Positions 1 through 7,647 of a DNA stretch of 25,455 nucleotides are shown piece by piece (within the stretch, counting starts at the first letter, position 1; each line of letters begins with the position of its first letter). The DNA is from an uncultured Oxalobacter sp. (GTDB lineage Bacteria > Pseudomonadota > Gammaproteobacteria > Burkholderiales > Burkholderiaceae_D): positions 1-25,455 of the forward strand of contig CAKRSU010000027.1 in NCBI GenBank assembly GCA_934401755.1, given 5' to 3'. The notes beneath the pieces are model-generated. The model made no database searches. It was given only the letters and a program-made list of their open reading frames with translations, and was not told the DNA's origin. Position numbers and translations under genes: made by a program.

Positions 1-96
1 AAGCATTTATCGGCTTATGGGGAGTTGGAAACGACGTCTGGCTCTCCTACTAGAACGACTTATCAGGTGTCGGCGGGACTGCGGTGGAGTTTTTAA
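1..96 (+). CDS. 3' end of an outer-membrane beta-barrel / autotransporter-like protein (partial)
   Basis: Only the last 31 codons and the TAA stop are present; the gene starts outside the window. The frame ends ...YQVSAGLRWSF. Alternating hydrophobic/polar residues finishing in a C-terminal phenylalanine are the usual last strand (BAM recognition signal) of autotransporter translocators and other outer-membrane barrels. A hairpin terminator follows at 124-156. Codons here are richer in G (ggg, gag, ttg, gcg) than in neighbouring genes, which may mean a different origin, but 96 bases are too few to be sure. The passenger and exact family cannot be told. Confidence 0.6.
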   Translation, partial: KHLSAYGELETTSGSPTRTTYQVSAGLRWSF

Positions 97-123
97 GTTG
101 ATTCTTTTGAGGTAAGAAACTTT

Positions 124-156
124 AAAAGCATGTCCTGAAAGCGGACATGCTTTTTT
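124..156 (+). terminator. Rho-independent terminator, probably bidirectional
   Basis: A perfect 12-bp stem (124-135 with 143-154, arm AAAAGCATGTCC) encloses a 7-nt loop and runs into a T tract to 156. It ends the plus-strand barrel gene. The A run at the left arm gives a T run on the other strand, so it could also stop the quinone oxidoreductase transcript, whose stop codon is at 169. Confidence 0.85.
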
Positions 157-168
157 GTGGTCACTCTA

Positions 169-1149
169 TTAGACAATTTTCAAGACAATTTTGCCAAAAT
201 GCTTATTAGACTGCATTAATAAATGAGCATCCATTGCCTTTTCTAAAGGAAATACTTGATAAATAACAGGTTTAATTTTTCCTGCTTCCAATAATGGCCA
301 AATATGCTTTTCAAGATTTCTAGCAATTGCTGCTTTAAATTCATTAGATTTTGGACGAAGCGTAGATCCTGTGATTGTCAATTGGCGATGCAAAATCTGC
401 GCAAGATCTGCAGTTCCTCGACGCCCAGCCAAATAAGCAATGATCACTAATCGTCCATATTGGGCAAGACAATCAATTTCCTTATCAAATACTGAAGCAC
501 CAACCATGTCAAGAATAACATCGACCCCTTTACCATTGGTTGCTTCCATCACATAGTCTGAAAAATTAGCCGTATTGGTATTAACGCAATGCTCTGCCCC
601 TAATCTTTCACAAGCGCGACATTCTTCATCCGTTAATGCTGTCGCAAAAACACGATGTCCCATCGCTTTGGCCATTTGAATGGCAGAAACCCCGACACCC
701 GATGCACCGGCTTGAACCAGGAATGTTTCATCCCCTTTTAATTGACCAATATCAAAAACATTCGTCCAAACCGTGAAATATGTCTCTGGCAAAGAGGCCG
801 CTTCAACTGCAGTTAATCCTTTAGGGATCGGCATGCAAAGCTGAGCAGGCGCCGTACAATATTCAGCATAACCACCGCCTTGTACTAAAGCACAAACCAT
901 ATCGCCTATTTTCAAATGGGTCTGAGATAAATCTCCGCCAACAATTTCGCCGGCAATTTCAAGCCCTAAAATATCTGATGCACCTTCTGGTACAACGTAA
1001 TGACCAATACGCTGTAAAACATCCGGACGATTAATTCCAGCAGCATGAACCTTAATAAGAACTTCCCCTGCTTTAGGCTGTGGAATTTGACGTTCTCCGA
1101 TCTGAAGATAAGCCTTTGACTTTTTATCAATAATCTCAATTGCTTTCAT
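169..1149 (-). CDS. NAD(P)H:quinone oxidoreductase, zinc-free MDR family (PIG3-like)
   Basis: The 326-residue protein has the GroES-like N-terminal fold typical of medium-chain reductases (GEVLIKVHAAGINRPD at about 28-43) and the nucleotide-binding Rossmann segment QAGASGVG at 146-153. The catalytic zinc ligands of alcohol dehydrogenases are not evident, and the length fits the quinone reductase branch closest to PIG3/TP53I3. It is probably a cytosolic NADPH-dependent reductase of quinones. The ATG is preceded by AGAGGAATAAG, a good ribosome binding site. A TATAAT box at 1185-1190 suggests its own promoter after the pnp terminator. An oxidoreductase of this type just downstream of pnp is usual in Burkholderiales. 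Confidence 0.85.
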   Translation of the reverse strand: MKAIEIIDKKSKAYLQIGERQIPQPKAGEVLIKVHAAGINRPDVLQRIGHYVVPEGASDILGLEIAGEIVGGDLSQTHLKIGDMVCALVQGGGYAEYCTAPAQLCMPIPKGLTAVEAASLPETYFTVWTNVFDIGQLKGDETFLVQAGASGVGVSAIQMAKAMGHRVFATALTDEECRACERLGAEHCVNTNTANFSDYVMEATNGKGVDVILDMVGASVFDKEIDCLAQYGRLVIIAYLAGRRGTADLAQILHRQLTITGSTLRPKSNEFKAAIARNLEKHIWPLLEAGKIKPVIYQVFPLEKAMDAHLLMQSNKHFGKIVLKIV

Positions 1150-1184
1150 CTTATTCCTCTTTCTTGTTCTGGTTTTAAGAAATA

Positions 1185-1190
1185 ATTATA
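1185..1190 (-). promoter_or_regulatory. Putative -10 box for the quinone oxidoreductase gene
   Basis: The minus strand reads TATAAT, 35 bp upstream of the ATG. No convincing -35 hexamer lies at 16-18 bp, so only the -10 is supported. Confidence 0.4.
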
Positions 1191-1283
1191 TAAACATTTA
1201 CTGGATAGAGATCATATTCAGTCCTTTTAAATAATTTCTGTTCTTAATTATTCTGCACAAGGACTGATCCATTCCCCATAATG

Positions 1284-1319
1284 AAATCCTCCAGCAAAAA
1301 AATGCTGGAGGATTTTTTT
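1284..1319. terminator. Strong hairpin terminator after pnp, T tract on the plus strand
   Basis: A 12-bp perfect stem (1284-1295 with 1304-1315, arm AAATCCTCCAGC) with an A-rich loop lies 22 bp after the pnp stop codon. It is presumably the end of the rpsO-pnp transcript. The long T tract (1313-1319) is on the plus strand, while on the minus strand only three T follow the GC-rich part. It is therefore either bidirectional or better suited to a plus-strand transcript. Confidence 0.75.
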
Positions 1320-1341
1320 AGGCAATTAAAGCAGTAATCAA

Positions 1342-3480
1342 TCAAATTTCCGCTGTCGTTTCATTCGATGCATTATCGGCGGCTTCTTCTACAACCGCTT
1401 TCATCGATAATTTGATACGACCACGTTCATCTGTTTCAAGAACCTTAACACGAACTTCTTGCCCTTCTTTGAGGTAATCAGCCACAGCATTAACATGCTC
1501 ATTTGCAATCTGACTGATATGAAGTAATCCATCTTTTCCGGGTAAAATCTGAACGATCGCACCAAAATCAAGTAGTTTCAGCACAGTCCCGTCATAAATT
1601 TTGCCCACTTCAACAGAAGCGGTCAATTCTTCAATTCGACGCTTTGCTTCTTGTCCGGCTGCCGCATCAATAGAGGCAATGGTTACAACACCTTCATCAG
1701 TAATATCAATCTGCGCACCTGTTTCTTCTGTCAATGTCCGAATAACAGCGCCCCCTTTACCAATAACATCACGAATTTTTTCTGGATTAATTCGAATGGT
1801 AATTAAGCGAGGTGCAAAATTTGACAATTCTGTCTTGAAATGAGGCATTGCTTTTTGCATCAATCCCAAAATATGCATACGGCCTTCTTTTGCCTGAGCC
1901 AATGCCACTTGCATAATTTCTTTAGTGATCCCTTGGATCTTAATATCCATCTGCAAGGCAGTAACACCTGTTGCCGTCCCTGCAACTTTAAAATCCATAT
2001 CACCCAGATGATCTTCGTCACCTAAAATATCGGTTAAAACAGCGAAACGATTCCCTTCTTTAATAAGCCCCATCGCAATGCCAGCGACATGGTTTTTAAT
2101 AGGAACACCAGCGTCCATCAAAGCCAAAGAGCCGCCACAAACTGATGCCATTGAAGAGGAACCATTAGATTCCATAATTTCAGATACAAGGCGAATTGAA
2201 TAACTAAATTCTTCTTGGGAAGGTAACAAAGCCTTCAGTGCCCGTTTTGCTAAACGACCATGTCCAATTTCACGACGTTTTGGTGTTCCAACTCGTCCTG
2301 TTTCACCTGTTGCAAATGGAGGCATATTGTAGTGCATAATAAATGAATCACTATATTCGCCAGTTAATCCATCAACTTTTTGAGCATCTCGAGCCGTCCC
2401 TAACGTTGCAACAACAAGTGCCTGTGTTTCACCACGAGTAAATAATGCAGATCCATGAGTCCGTGGAAGCACACCAGTACGAATTGTAATTGGCCGAACC
2501 GTCCGAGTATCTCGACCATCAATACGAGGTTCCCCCTCTAAAATCTGAGAACGAACAATTTTTGCTTCTAATTCAAATAGAATATTACCCACTTCAATAG
2601 CATCAGGAGCATCAATCCCTTTCGCTTCAGCTTCTACGGCTAATGCTTGATTAACTTCTTCATAGATATGATGCAACTCCGTAGAACGAGATTGCTTTTG
2701 ACGAATCTGATACGCCCCACGTAATCTTTGTTCAGCCAAACGCGTTACATCAGCAATCAATTCTTCATTTTTTGCTGGTGGCTGCCAATCAGATTCTGGT
2801 TTTCCTCCTTCTTCAACCAAAGCATCAATCGCCTCAATGACCTTTTGCATCTGCTCATGGCCATAGACAACTGCCCCTAACATAACATCTTCAGGCAATT
2901 CTTTCGCTTCCGATTCAACCATTAAAACGGCTTGTTCAGTCCCAGCAACCACAAGATCAAGATCAGACGCTGGTAATTGAGAAGTTGTGGGATTTAAAAC
3001 ATATTGACCATTAATATAGCCAACACGACAAGCTCCCAAAGGACCATTAAACGGGATGCCTGAAACACAAAGAGCAGCTGATGCTCCAATCATTGATGGA
3101 ATATCGGGATCCACTTCTGGATTGACTGATAATACATGGATAATAACTTGAACTTCATTAAAATATCCATCAGGAAACAAAGGACGGATAGGACGATCAA
3201 TGAGTCGAGATGTTAGGGTTTCTTTTTCAGAAGGACGACCTTCCCGTTTAAAATAGCTACCAGGAATGCGACCTGCGGCATAAGTTTTTTCAATATAATC
3301 AACGGTCAATGGAAAAAAATCTTGACCTGGTTTTGCATCTTTTTCAACTACAGTTGCCAATACAACGGTCTCATCCATAGAAACCAATACTGCACCACTA
3401 GCTTGACGTGCAATCTCACCGGTTTCCAGCGTTACTGTATGTTGACCATACTGGAAAGTCTTGCTTACTTTGTTGGACAT
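1342..3480 (-). CDS. pnp: Polyribonucleotide nucleotidyltransferase (PNPase)
   Basis: PNPase degrades RNA 3' to 5' with phosphate, releasing nucleoside diphosphates, and is a degradosome partner in the cytosol. The sequence shows two RNase PH cores; the second carries [13 protein letters not shown], which contains the catalytic aspartates and lysine. A KH domain with the VIGKGGAVI loop and a C-terminal S1 domain ([11 protein letters not shown]) follow. The ATG at 3480 is chosen because it gives the conserved start [12 protein letters not shown] and is preceded by AAAGGAATTCC. An upstream in-frame ATG at 3534 would add 18 residues without a good binding site. Length from 3480 is 712, normal for the family. 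It lies downstream of rpsO, as in most Proteobacteria, with hairpins between them. Confidence 0.97.
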   Translation of the reverse strand: MSNKVSKTFQYGQHTVTLETGEIARQASGAVLVSMDETVVLATVVEKDAKPGQDFFPLTVDYIEKTYAAGRIPGSYFKREGRPSEKETLTSRLIDRPIRPLFPDGYFNEVQVIIHVLSVNPEVDPDIPSMIGASAALCVSGIPFNGPLGACRVGYINGQYVLNPTTSQLPASDLDLVVAGTEQAVLMVESEAKELPEDVMLGAVVYGHEQMQKVIEAIDALVEEGGKPESDWQPPAKNEELIADVTRLAEQRLRGAYQIRQKQSRSTELHHIYEEVNQALAVEAEAKGIDAPDAIEVGNILFELEAKIVRSQILEGEPRIDGRDTRTVRPITIRTGVLPRTHGSALFTRGETQALVVATLGTARDAQKVDGLTGEYSDSFIMHYNMPPFATGETGRVGTPKRREIGHGRLAKRALKALLPSQEEFSYSIRLVSEIMESNGSSSMASVCGGSLALMDAGVPIKNHVAGIAMGLIKEGNRFAVLTDILGDEDHLGDMDFKVAGTATGVTALQMDIKIQGITKEIMQVALAQAKEGRMHILGLMQKAMPHFKTELSNFAPRLITIRINPEKIRDVIGKGGAVIRTLTEETGAQIDITDEGVVTIASIDAAAGQEAKRRIEELTASVEVGKIYDGTVLKLLDFGAIVQILPGKDGLLHISQIANEHVNAVADYLKEGQEVRVKVLETDERGRIKLSMKAVVEEAADNASNETTAEI

Positions 3481-3513
3481 GGAATTCCTTTCAGTTTCTG
3501 CCGATAGAATTTC

Positions 3514-3561
3514 AGGCGCTACCGTACGCCTCATTAACCAAACGTTGGATACGCTTCCAAC
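3514..3561 (-). promoter_or_regulatory. Two small hairpins in the pnp leader
   Basis: Inverted repeats AGGCG/CGCCT (3514-3518 with 3527-3531) and GTTGGA/TCCAAC (3544-3549 with 3556-3561) lie just upstream of the pnp start. In E. coli the pnp leader hairpin is cut by RNase III and the message is then repressed by PNPase itself. A similar role here is inference from position only. Confidence 0.35.
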
Positions 3562-3608
3562 ATTAAAATAATTGCTGCATTGCTATGAACGGATTTTCTA
3601 TATAACGA

Positions 3609-3640
3609 AATGCCTACGCCAGATAATTGACGCAGGCATT
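3609..3640 (-). terminator. rpsO-pnp intergenic hairpin (terminator/attenuator)
   Basis: Read on the minus strand, 3640-3629 pairs with 3620-3609 over 12 bp (two G-U pairs) around an 8-nt loop, followed by TTTCGTT. It starts 25 bp after the rpsO stop. It probably ends part of the rpsO transcripts and protects the rpsO 3' end, letting the rest read through into pnp. Confidence 0.65.
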
Positions 3641-3664
3641 GTTAAAATTTTCATTAGGCCGAAA

Positions 3665-3934
3665 TTATTTTCTCAAGCCCAACTTAGCAATCAGATCACG
3701 ATAACGGTTGACATCTTTTCTACGCAAATAAGCTAATAGATTTTTACGGCGATTAACCATTTTAATCAAACCACGACGGGAGTGGTGATCTTTCTGATGA
3801 ATCTTGAAATGACCATTCAAATCATTGATACGAGCGGTCAATAATGCCACCTGTACTTCAGGAGATCCGGTATCATTTTGGCTACGTGCATTTGATGCAA
3901 CGATTGCAGCCTTATCTTCTTTTAGCAATGCCAT
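3665..3934 (-). CDS. rpsO: 30S ribosomal protein S15
   Basis: The 89-residue product matches S15 over its whole length, including [13 protein letters not shown], the HHSRRGL segment and the LGLRK end. It binds 16S rRNA early in 30S assembly. The ATG at 3934 gives the usual 89-residue length; an in-frame ATG at 3958 would add eight atypical residues. An AAGGA element sits about 10 nt upstream of 3934. A promoter at 4023-4051 drives it. In E. coli S15 represses its own translation through a leader pseudoknot; I did not identify one here. Confidence 0.97.
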   Translation of the reverse strand: MALLKEDKAAIVASNARSQNDTGSPEVQVALLTARINDLNGHFKIHQKDHHSRRGLIKMVNRRKNLLAYLRRKDVNRYRDLIAKLGLRK

Positions 3935-4022
3935 AATATTAATCCTTACATGCGACATAAAGAGTACCTACCCTTTTTGTCGTGTTAAAAACTCAAATAA
4001 TCAGCTCTTAAGCTGAGCAAAG

Positions 4023-4051
4023 AGTATAGCGGAAAAGCCTATTCTACACAA
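4023..4051 (-). promoter_or_regulatory. Sigma-70 promoter for rpsO(-pnp)
   Basis: On the minus strand TTGTGT (4046-4051) and TATACT (4023-4028) are separated by 17 bp, giving a leader of roughly 80 nt to the rpsO ATG. The leader contains a small TCAGCT/AGCTGA hairpin near 4001-4016. Confidence 0.6.
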
Positions 4052-4227
4052 TAAAAATTCCGACAATACCTTCTTCTTATTCTATTGGAAATTTTTAATG
4101 AACACTATCAATATCATACGAAAGAAATCAATGCTCCTTCTAATAAAATAACCCAACCATTAAAATAACTTTTAAATTTCAACCATAATGAAGTAATTAT
4201 TTTATCGATTCCTTTAAAAGGCTTTTT

Positions 4228-4725
4228 ATGTTTCGATTGTTCCATTGCACAGGTATTAGCTTAGCATTTGCGGTGATTACTCTTTCGGCCTGTTCTTGTT
4301 TTAAAACACCTAAACCCGGTATTTCCGAAGCAGATCTAATTGCCATGCGAGGCCAACCAAACGCTCAATTTCAAGAAAATAATATTCGTACACTTGAATG
4401 GTCTGCCTCTAACGCCAATCAATACACATATATGGCAAAAATTGGGCCGGATGGTAAGATGATTTCGTTTGAACAAGTATTAACCGTAGAAAAATTTTCT
4501 TTGCTAAAACCCGGAATTTCTACTAAAGAGGACGTACTAAAAACAGTAGGGCATCCTAACCCATTTGAAACAGATTATCTTGCATTATCAGATAGTGAAA
4601 CATGGTCTTATCGCTATAAGGAAAATGGTGTATGGGACTCAATGATGCATATTTATTTTGATCATCGCGGTGTTGTTAAACGCTTAGAAAATGGCTTAGA
4701 TCCTCTCTATCTTCGTGATAACTAA
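4228..4725 (+). CDS. BamE/SmpA-OmlA-like lipoprotein, paralogue 1 of 3
   Basis: The 165-residue protein has a lipoprotein signal peptide ending in the lipobox LSAC (Cys22), so it should be lipidated and membrane anchored. The mature part has two similar halves. Each starts with PGIS and a short helix followed by G(Q/H)PN (about 30-45 and 93-112), the layout of SmpA/OmlA (BamE-type) domains. The second half ends in ETWSYRYKENGVWD, a segment shared with the next two genes. An AAAAGG element lies 6 nt before the ATG. Related two-domain lipoproteins are common in Betaproteobacteria and often annotated as BamE-like; the actual role is not known to me, and true BamE is shorter, with one domain. Confidence 0.75.
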   Translation: MFRLFHCTGISLAFAVITLSACSCFKTPKPGISEADLIAMRGQPNAQFQENNIRTLEWSASNANQYTYMAKIGPDGKMISFEQVLTVEKFSLLKPGISTKEDVLKTVGHPNPFETDYLALSDSETWSYRYKENGVWDSMMHIYFDHRGVVKRLENGLDPLYLRDN

Positions 4726-4740
4726 TCATCCGCTATTTTT

Positions 4741-5214
4741 ATGCGTGCTCTAACTTGGATTTTAATATTATCTCTTTTGTTATCAGGATGTACGGCTTTA
4801 ACTCCCCCGCATCCAGGTATATCTGAAGCTGAATTAATTGCAATTAAAGGCAAACCCGATGTTATTTATCAAGAAGACAATCAACGTCGTTTAGAATGGT
4901 CAGCAACAGAATGGGGGCAATATGCTTACCTTGCTTATATCGATCAAAACGGCAAATTGATTTCCTATATGCAAGTATTAACCGATGAGCGATTCGCCTC
5001 ATTACAAATCGGGAAATCAACAATGTCAGACGTTATTCGAACCGTAGGGCATGTACCGAAATGGAATCGATGGGTTTTTAACGATGGCGAAACATGGTCC
5101 TATCGCTACAAAGAAAATGGCGTATGGGATGCCATGATAACCATTTATTTTGATAAAAATGGCATCATCGAATCTATTGAAAATCATATGGATCCTTTAT
5201 TCCTTCGTGATTAA
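4741..5214 (+). CDS. BamE/SmpA-OmlA-like lipoprotein, paralogue 2 of 3
   Basis: The 157-residue product is a tandem paralogue of the preceding gene. It has the same PGISEAELIA start after the lipobox LSGC (Cys17), the same LEWSA and QVLT segments, and a nearly identical ETWSYRYKENGVWDAM block. In the second half PG is replaced by IG (IGKSTMSDVIRTVGH) and the GHPN element by GHVPK. The start is 15 bp after the previous stop, and no Shine-Dalgarno sequence is visible in the T-rich gap. Translation may be coupled or use another ribosome contact. One operon with its neighbours is likely. Confidence 0.75.
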   Translation: MRALTWILILSLLLSGCTALTPPHPGISEAELIAIKGKPDVIYQEDNQRRLEWSATEWGQYAYLAYIDQNGKLISYMQVLTDERFASLQIGKSTMSDVIRTVGHVPKWNRWVFNDGETWSYRYKENGVWDAMITIYFDKNGIIESIENHMDPLFLRD

Positions 5215-5261
5215 TCAAAGTCTGTTACACTCCAATTAATATCATTTTATTCTTAGCTCTT

Positions 5262-5771
5262 ATGGATTTACGCTCACTGATTTCAGCTGCTCTTTTATCT
5301 ACCTTAATCACTGGTTGCGCTCTCTTTAAACCACCTATTGAACCCGGTATGACATCAGAACAAGTATACATTGCAATGGGAAATCCAAGTGCAGTATATC
5401 CCGATGGAAAAGGTGGTCGTGTTCTAGAATGGCCCACCAATGATTATTCTCAATATGCCTACATGGCAGAAATGAATGCGAATGGACAAGTTGTTTGGTA
5501 TGGCAATGTACGAACCGAAAAACGTTTTGCCCAAATCAAAATTAATCGCTCAACAAAAGAAGATGTCTTAAGAACAATTGGACATCCTTCTGAGGCAGAG
5601 TACCTTGCTTTACGAAAACAAGAAGTCTGGTCTTATCGCTATAAAGAAGAAGGAATCTGGAATTCCATGATGCATTTTTATTTCAATGCCAATGGCATTG
5701 TCACCCATATGGAAAAAGGGATGGATGATTTAGATCTCAGAGATGGGCGAGGATTTTTTGGACGCCTTTAA
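5262..5771 (+). CDS. BamE/SmpA-OmlA-like lipoprotein, paralogue 3 of 3
   Basis: The 169-residue product is the most divergent of the triplet but keeps the lipobox ITGC (Cys19), the paired motifs PGMTSEQV...GNPS and RSTKEDVLRTIGHPSEAE, and the VWSYRYKEEGIWNSMM block. It has an extra C-terminal tail, GRGFFGRL. The 47-bp gap before it has no obvious Shine-Dalgarno element. A bidirectional terminator at 5774-5809 closes the cluster against leuA. Function is unknown; a role in outer-membrane assembly or envelope upkeep is only suggested by the fold. Confidence 0.72.
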   Translation: MDLRSLISAALLSTLITGCALFKPPIEPGMTSEQVYIAMGNPSAVYPDGKGGRVLEWPTNDYSQYAYMAEMNANGQVVWYGNVRTEKRFAQIKINRSTKEDVLRTIGHPSEAEYLALRKQEVWSYRYKEEGIWNSMMHFYFNANGIVTHMEKGMDDLDLRDGRGFFGRL

Positions 5772-5773
5772 TT

Positions 5774-5809
5774 TTTGAAAAAGCAGGAATAAATACCTGC
5801 TTTTTCAAA
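5774..5809. terminator. Bidirectional terminator between the lipoprotein cluster and leuA
   Basis: A perfect 14-bp stem (5774-5787 with 5796-5809, arm TTTGAAAAAGCAGG) with an 8-nt AT loop lies between two convergent genes. It has T-rich arms on both strands. Confidence 0.85.
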
Positions 5810-5825
5810 GTCATATCATCTACAA

Positions 5826-7349
5826 TCAGATAACTTTAGATACCGCATCAATATAAGCTTCGACAGATGCAGTAATAATATCCGTATTGGCAGAAAAGCC
5901 ATAATAGACTTTCCCTTTATTTTCAACTTGGATATGTACTTTACCAACATCATCTGTTCCCCGCGTAATTGCTTGAATCAGAAATTCTTCCAAAGTCACT
6001 TGTTGTTGGATCAATTGACGAACAGCATTTAAAGCCGCATCAATTGGACCATTTCCTGCAGCGGTTGCTAAATGCTTTTCTCCATCAATGATCAAACGAA
6101 TTGTGGCCATTGGAATCGCACTCTTACCGCAAACCACCTGCAAATAATCCAGTTTAACCCGACGAGTATCTTCAACGGTTTCTTTATCGGATCCTGCTAA
6201 ATTACGCAAATCTTCATCAGAAACAGATTTCTGAATATCAGCCAGTACCAAAAATTTCTTATAAGAAACTTCAAGTTCTTCAGGAGAAAGAACATATCCT
6301 AAGCGACGAAGATGATGATCCAATGCAGCTCGTCCACTACGTGCTGTTAAAACAATCGAGGAATCACTATGACCAACATCAGCAGGATTAATAATTTCGT
6401 AATTTTCACGGAATTTTAATACGCCATCTTGATGAATACCTGAAGAATGCGCAAATGCATTACGACCGACAATCGCTTTATTCGGCTGAACGGGCATACG
6501 CATCAAGTTTGAAACCAAACGAGATGTTTTAACAATCTTAGTCGTATCAATATCCGTATAAAATGGCAAATCTTTACGACATTTGAGAATCATTACAATT
6601 TCTTCAAGCGACGTATTCCCGGCACGTTCTCCAATCCCGTTAATCGTACACTCAACCTGACGAATCCCATTCATCACACCCGCTAATGCATTAGCGGTTG
6701 CCATTCCTAAATCGTTATGACAATGTGCAGAAAGAGTCGCTTTATCAACATTAGAAACATGTTCTTTCAGATAACGGATTTTTTCACCATATTCATAAGG
6801 CGTGCAATAGCCTGTTGTATCGGGTAAGTTAATGACTGTTGCACCAGCTCCAATCACAGCTTCGACAAATTTTGCCAAAAATTCATTATCCGTACGTCCA
6901 GCATCTTCACAGAAAAATTCGACATCATCAATATATTTTCTAGCATAAGCCGTCATTTTAACGGCACGCTCTAAAATCTGATCTGGTGTCGAATTAAACT
7001 TGTATTTGATATGATTAGCCGACGTTCCAATCCCTGTATGAATCCGTCCGCGTTTTGCGAAACGCAATGCTTCTGCCGCAACATCAATATCTTTTTCCCG
7101 AGCACGGGTTAATGCAGAAATAACAGGCTTATCAACAATCTTAGAAATTTCGACAACAGATTTATAATCCCCTGGACTAGAAATCGGGAAACCTGCTTCA
7201 ATTACATCTACGCCCATCGCATCAAGTGCTCTAGCGATTTCAAGTTTTTCAACAGTGTTCAACTGACTCCCAGGAACCTGTTCACCATCACGCAACGTGG
7301 TATCAAAAATGACAATTTTTTCTGCAGAGTCTGCTGGTGTGCCAGCCAT
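5826..7349 (-). CDS. leuA: 2-isopropylmalate synthase
   Basis: LeuA condenses acetyl-CoA with 2-ketoisovalerate, the first committed step of leucine synthesis. The 507-residue protein has the DRE-TIM signature [10 protein letters not shown] (15-24) and the metal-binding HCHND (209-213) in the catalytic barrel. A C-terminal part from about residue 390 corresponds to the leucine-binding regulatory domain. Length fits the bacterial LeuA type 1 group. The start is supported by AAAGGAG upstream of the ATG. Upstream lies a 298-bp structured spacer with a perfect hairpin at 7405-7430; no convincing promoter or Leu-rich leader peptide was found. leuA next to pssA-psd is typical of Betaproteobacteria. 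Confidence 0.95.
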   Translation of the reverse strand: MAGTPADSAEKIVIFDTTLRDGEQVPGSQLNTVEKLEIARALDAMGVDVIEAGFPISSPGDYKSVVEISKIVDKPVISALTRAREKDIDVAAEALRFAKRGRIHTGIGTSANHIKYKFNSTPDQILERAVKMTAYARKYIDDVEFFCEDAGRTDNEFLAKFVEAVIGAGATVINLPDTTGYCTPYEYGEKIRYLKEHVSNVDKATLSAHCHNDLGMATANALAGVMNGIRQVECTINGIGERAGNTSLEEIVMILKCRKDLPFYTDIDTTKIVKTSRLVSNLMRMPVQPNKAIVGRNAFAHSSGIHQDGVLKFRENYEIINPADVGHSDSSIVLTARSGRAALDHHLRRLGYVLSPEELEVSYKKFLVLADIQKSVSDEDLRNLAGSDKETVEDTRRVKLDYLQVVCGKSAIPMATIRLIIDGEKHLATAAGNGPIDAALNAVRQLIQQQVTLEEFLIQAITRGTDDVGKVHIQVENKGKVYYGFSANTDIITASVEAYIDAVSKVI

Positions 7350-7404
7350 GATGTACTCCTTTGGATTTTCTAATTATTTTTTATAAGCTTCAATAAAACA
7401 TCAT

Positions 7405-7430
7405 CTGATTATGTTAAACAACATAATCAG
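7405..7430. promoter_or_regulatory. Perfect hairpin upstream of leuA
   Basis: An 11-bp perfect inverted repeat (7405-7415 with 7420-7430, arm CTGATTATGTT) with a 4-nt loop lies 56 bp before the leuA start. It has no T tract on the minus strand, so it is more likely a leader structure or protein-binding site than a terminator. Confidence 0.5.
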
Positions 7431-7459
7431 AAACCATTGAGATTGTGGATAAGAAGAGA

Positions 7460-7478
7460 TAGCACGCTTAGCGTGCTA
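7460..7478 (-). terminator. Possible terminator of the psd-pssA transcript
   Basis: An 8-bp stem TAGCACGC/GCGTGCTA with a 3-nt loop is followed on the minus strand by the pyrimidine run TCTCTTCTT. It lies about 170 bp after the pssA stop. Confidence 0.45.
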
Positions 7479-7509
7479 GGAAATTTAGTCGCTGAAAGAA
7501 TCTTTCCGT

Positions 7510-7608
7510 TTGAGGGATATTGATGAAATCAAATGCTTTAGTATTCATAGTGGATAACTATAAGCCTCTTTTCCATTTGACGCAATCATTTTCAGGCATA
7601 TCCCTCAA
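7510..7608. repeat. Long nested inverted repeat in the pssA-leuA spacer
   Basis: Three nested perfect arms are visible: TTGAGGGATAT/ATATCCCTCAA (7510-7520 with 7598-7608, 11 bp), TCAAATG/CATTTGA (7529-7535 with 7574-7580, 7 bp) and ATAGT/ACTAT (7547-7551 with 7557-7561, 5 bp). Together they could fold a hairpin of about 100 nt on either strand. It may be the pssA 3' UTR, a small RNA or a miniature element; no other copy was noticed in the window. Confidence 0.5.
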
Positions 7609-7647
7609 TCCGTTTACTCACTTCAATACCACAAACAAAATTTTTTA

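Noticed and set aside
1601..2025. Open frames on the plus strand inside pnp
   Set aside because: They lie wholly opposite pnp, have no family resemblance and no binding sites; other open frames opposite rpsO, leuA, hrpA, pepA and the TPR gene were dropped for the same reason.
7414..7437. Possible leuA leader peptide MVSDYVV
   Set aside because: It has no Shine-Dalgarno sequence, contains no leucine, and the hairpin it overlaps has no T tract or alternative pairing that I can see.
7444..7557. Replication origin at the DnaA-like boxes
   Set aside because: Only one perfect and one imperfect site, no AT-rich unwinding element array, no dnaA, dnaN or partition genes nearby.
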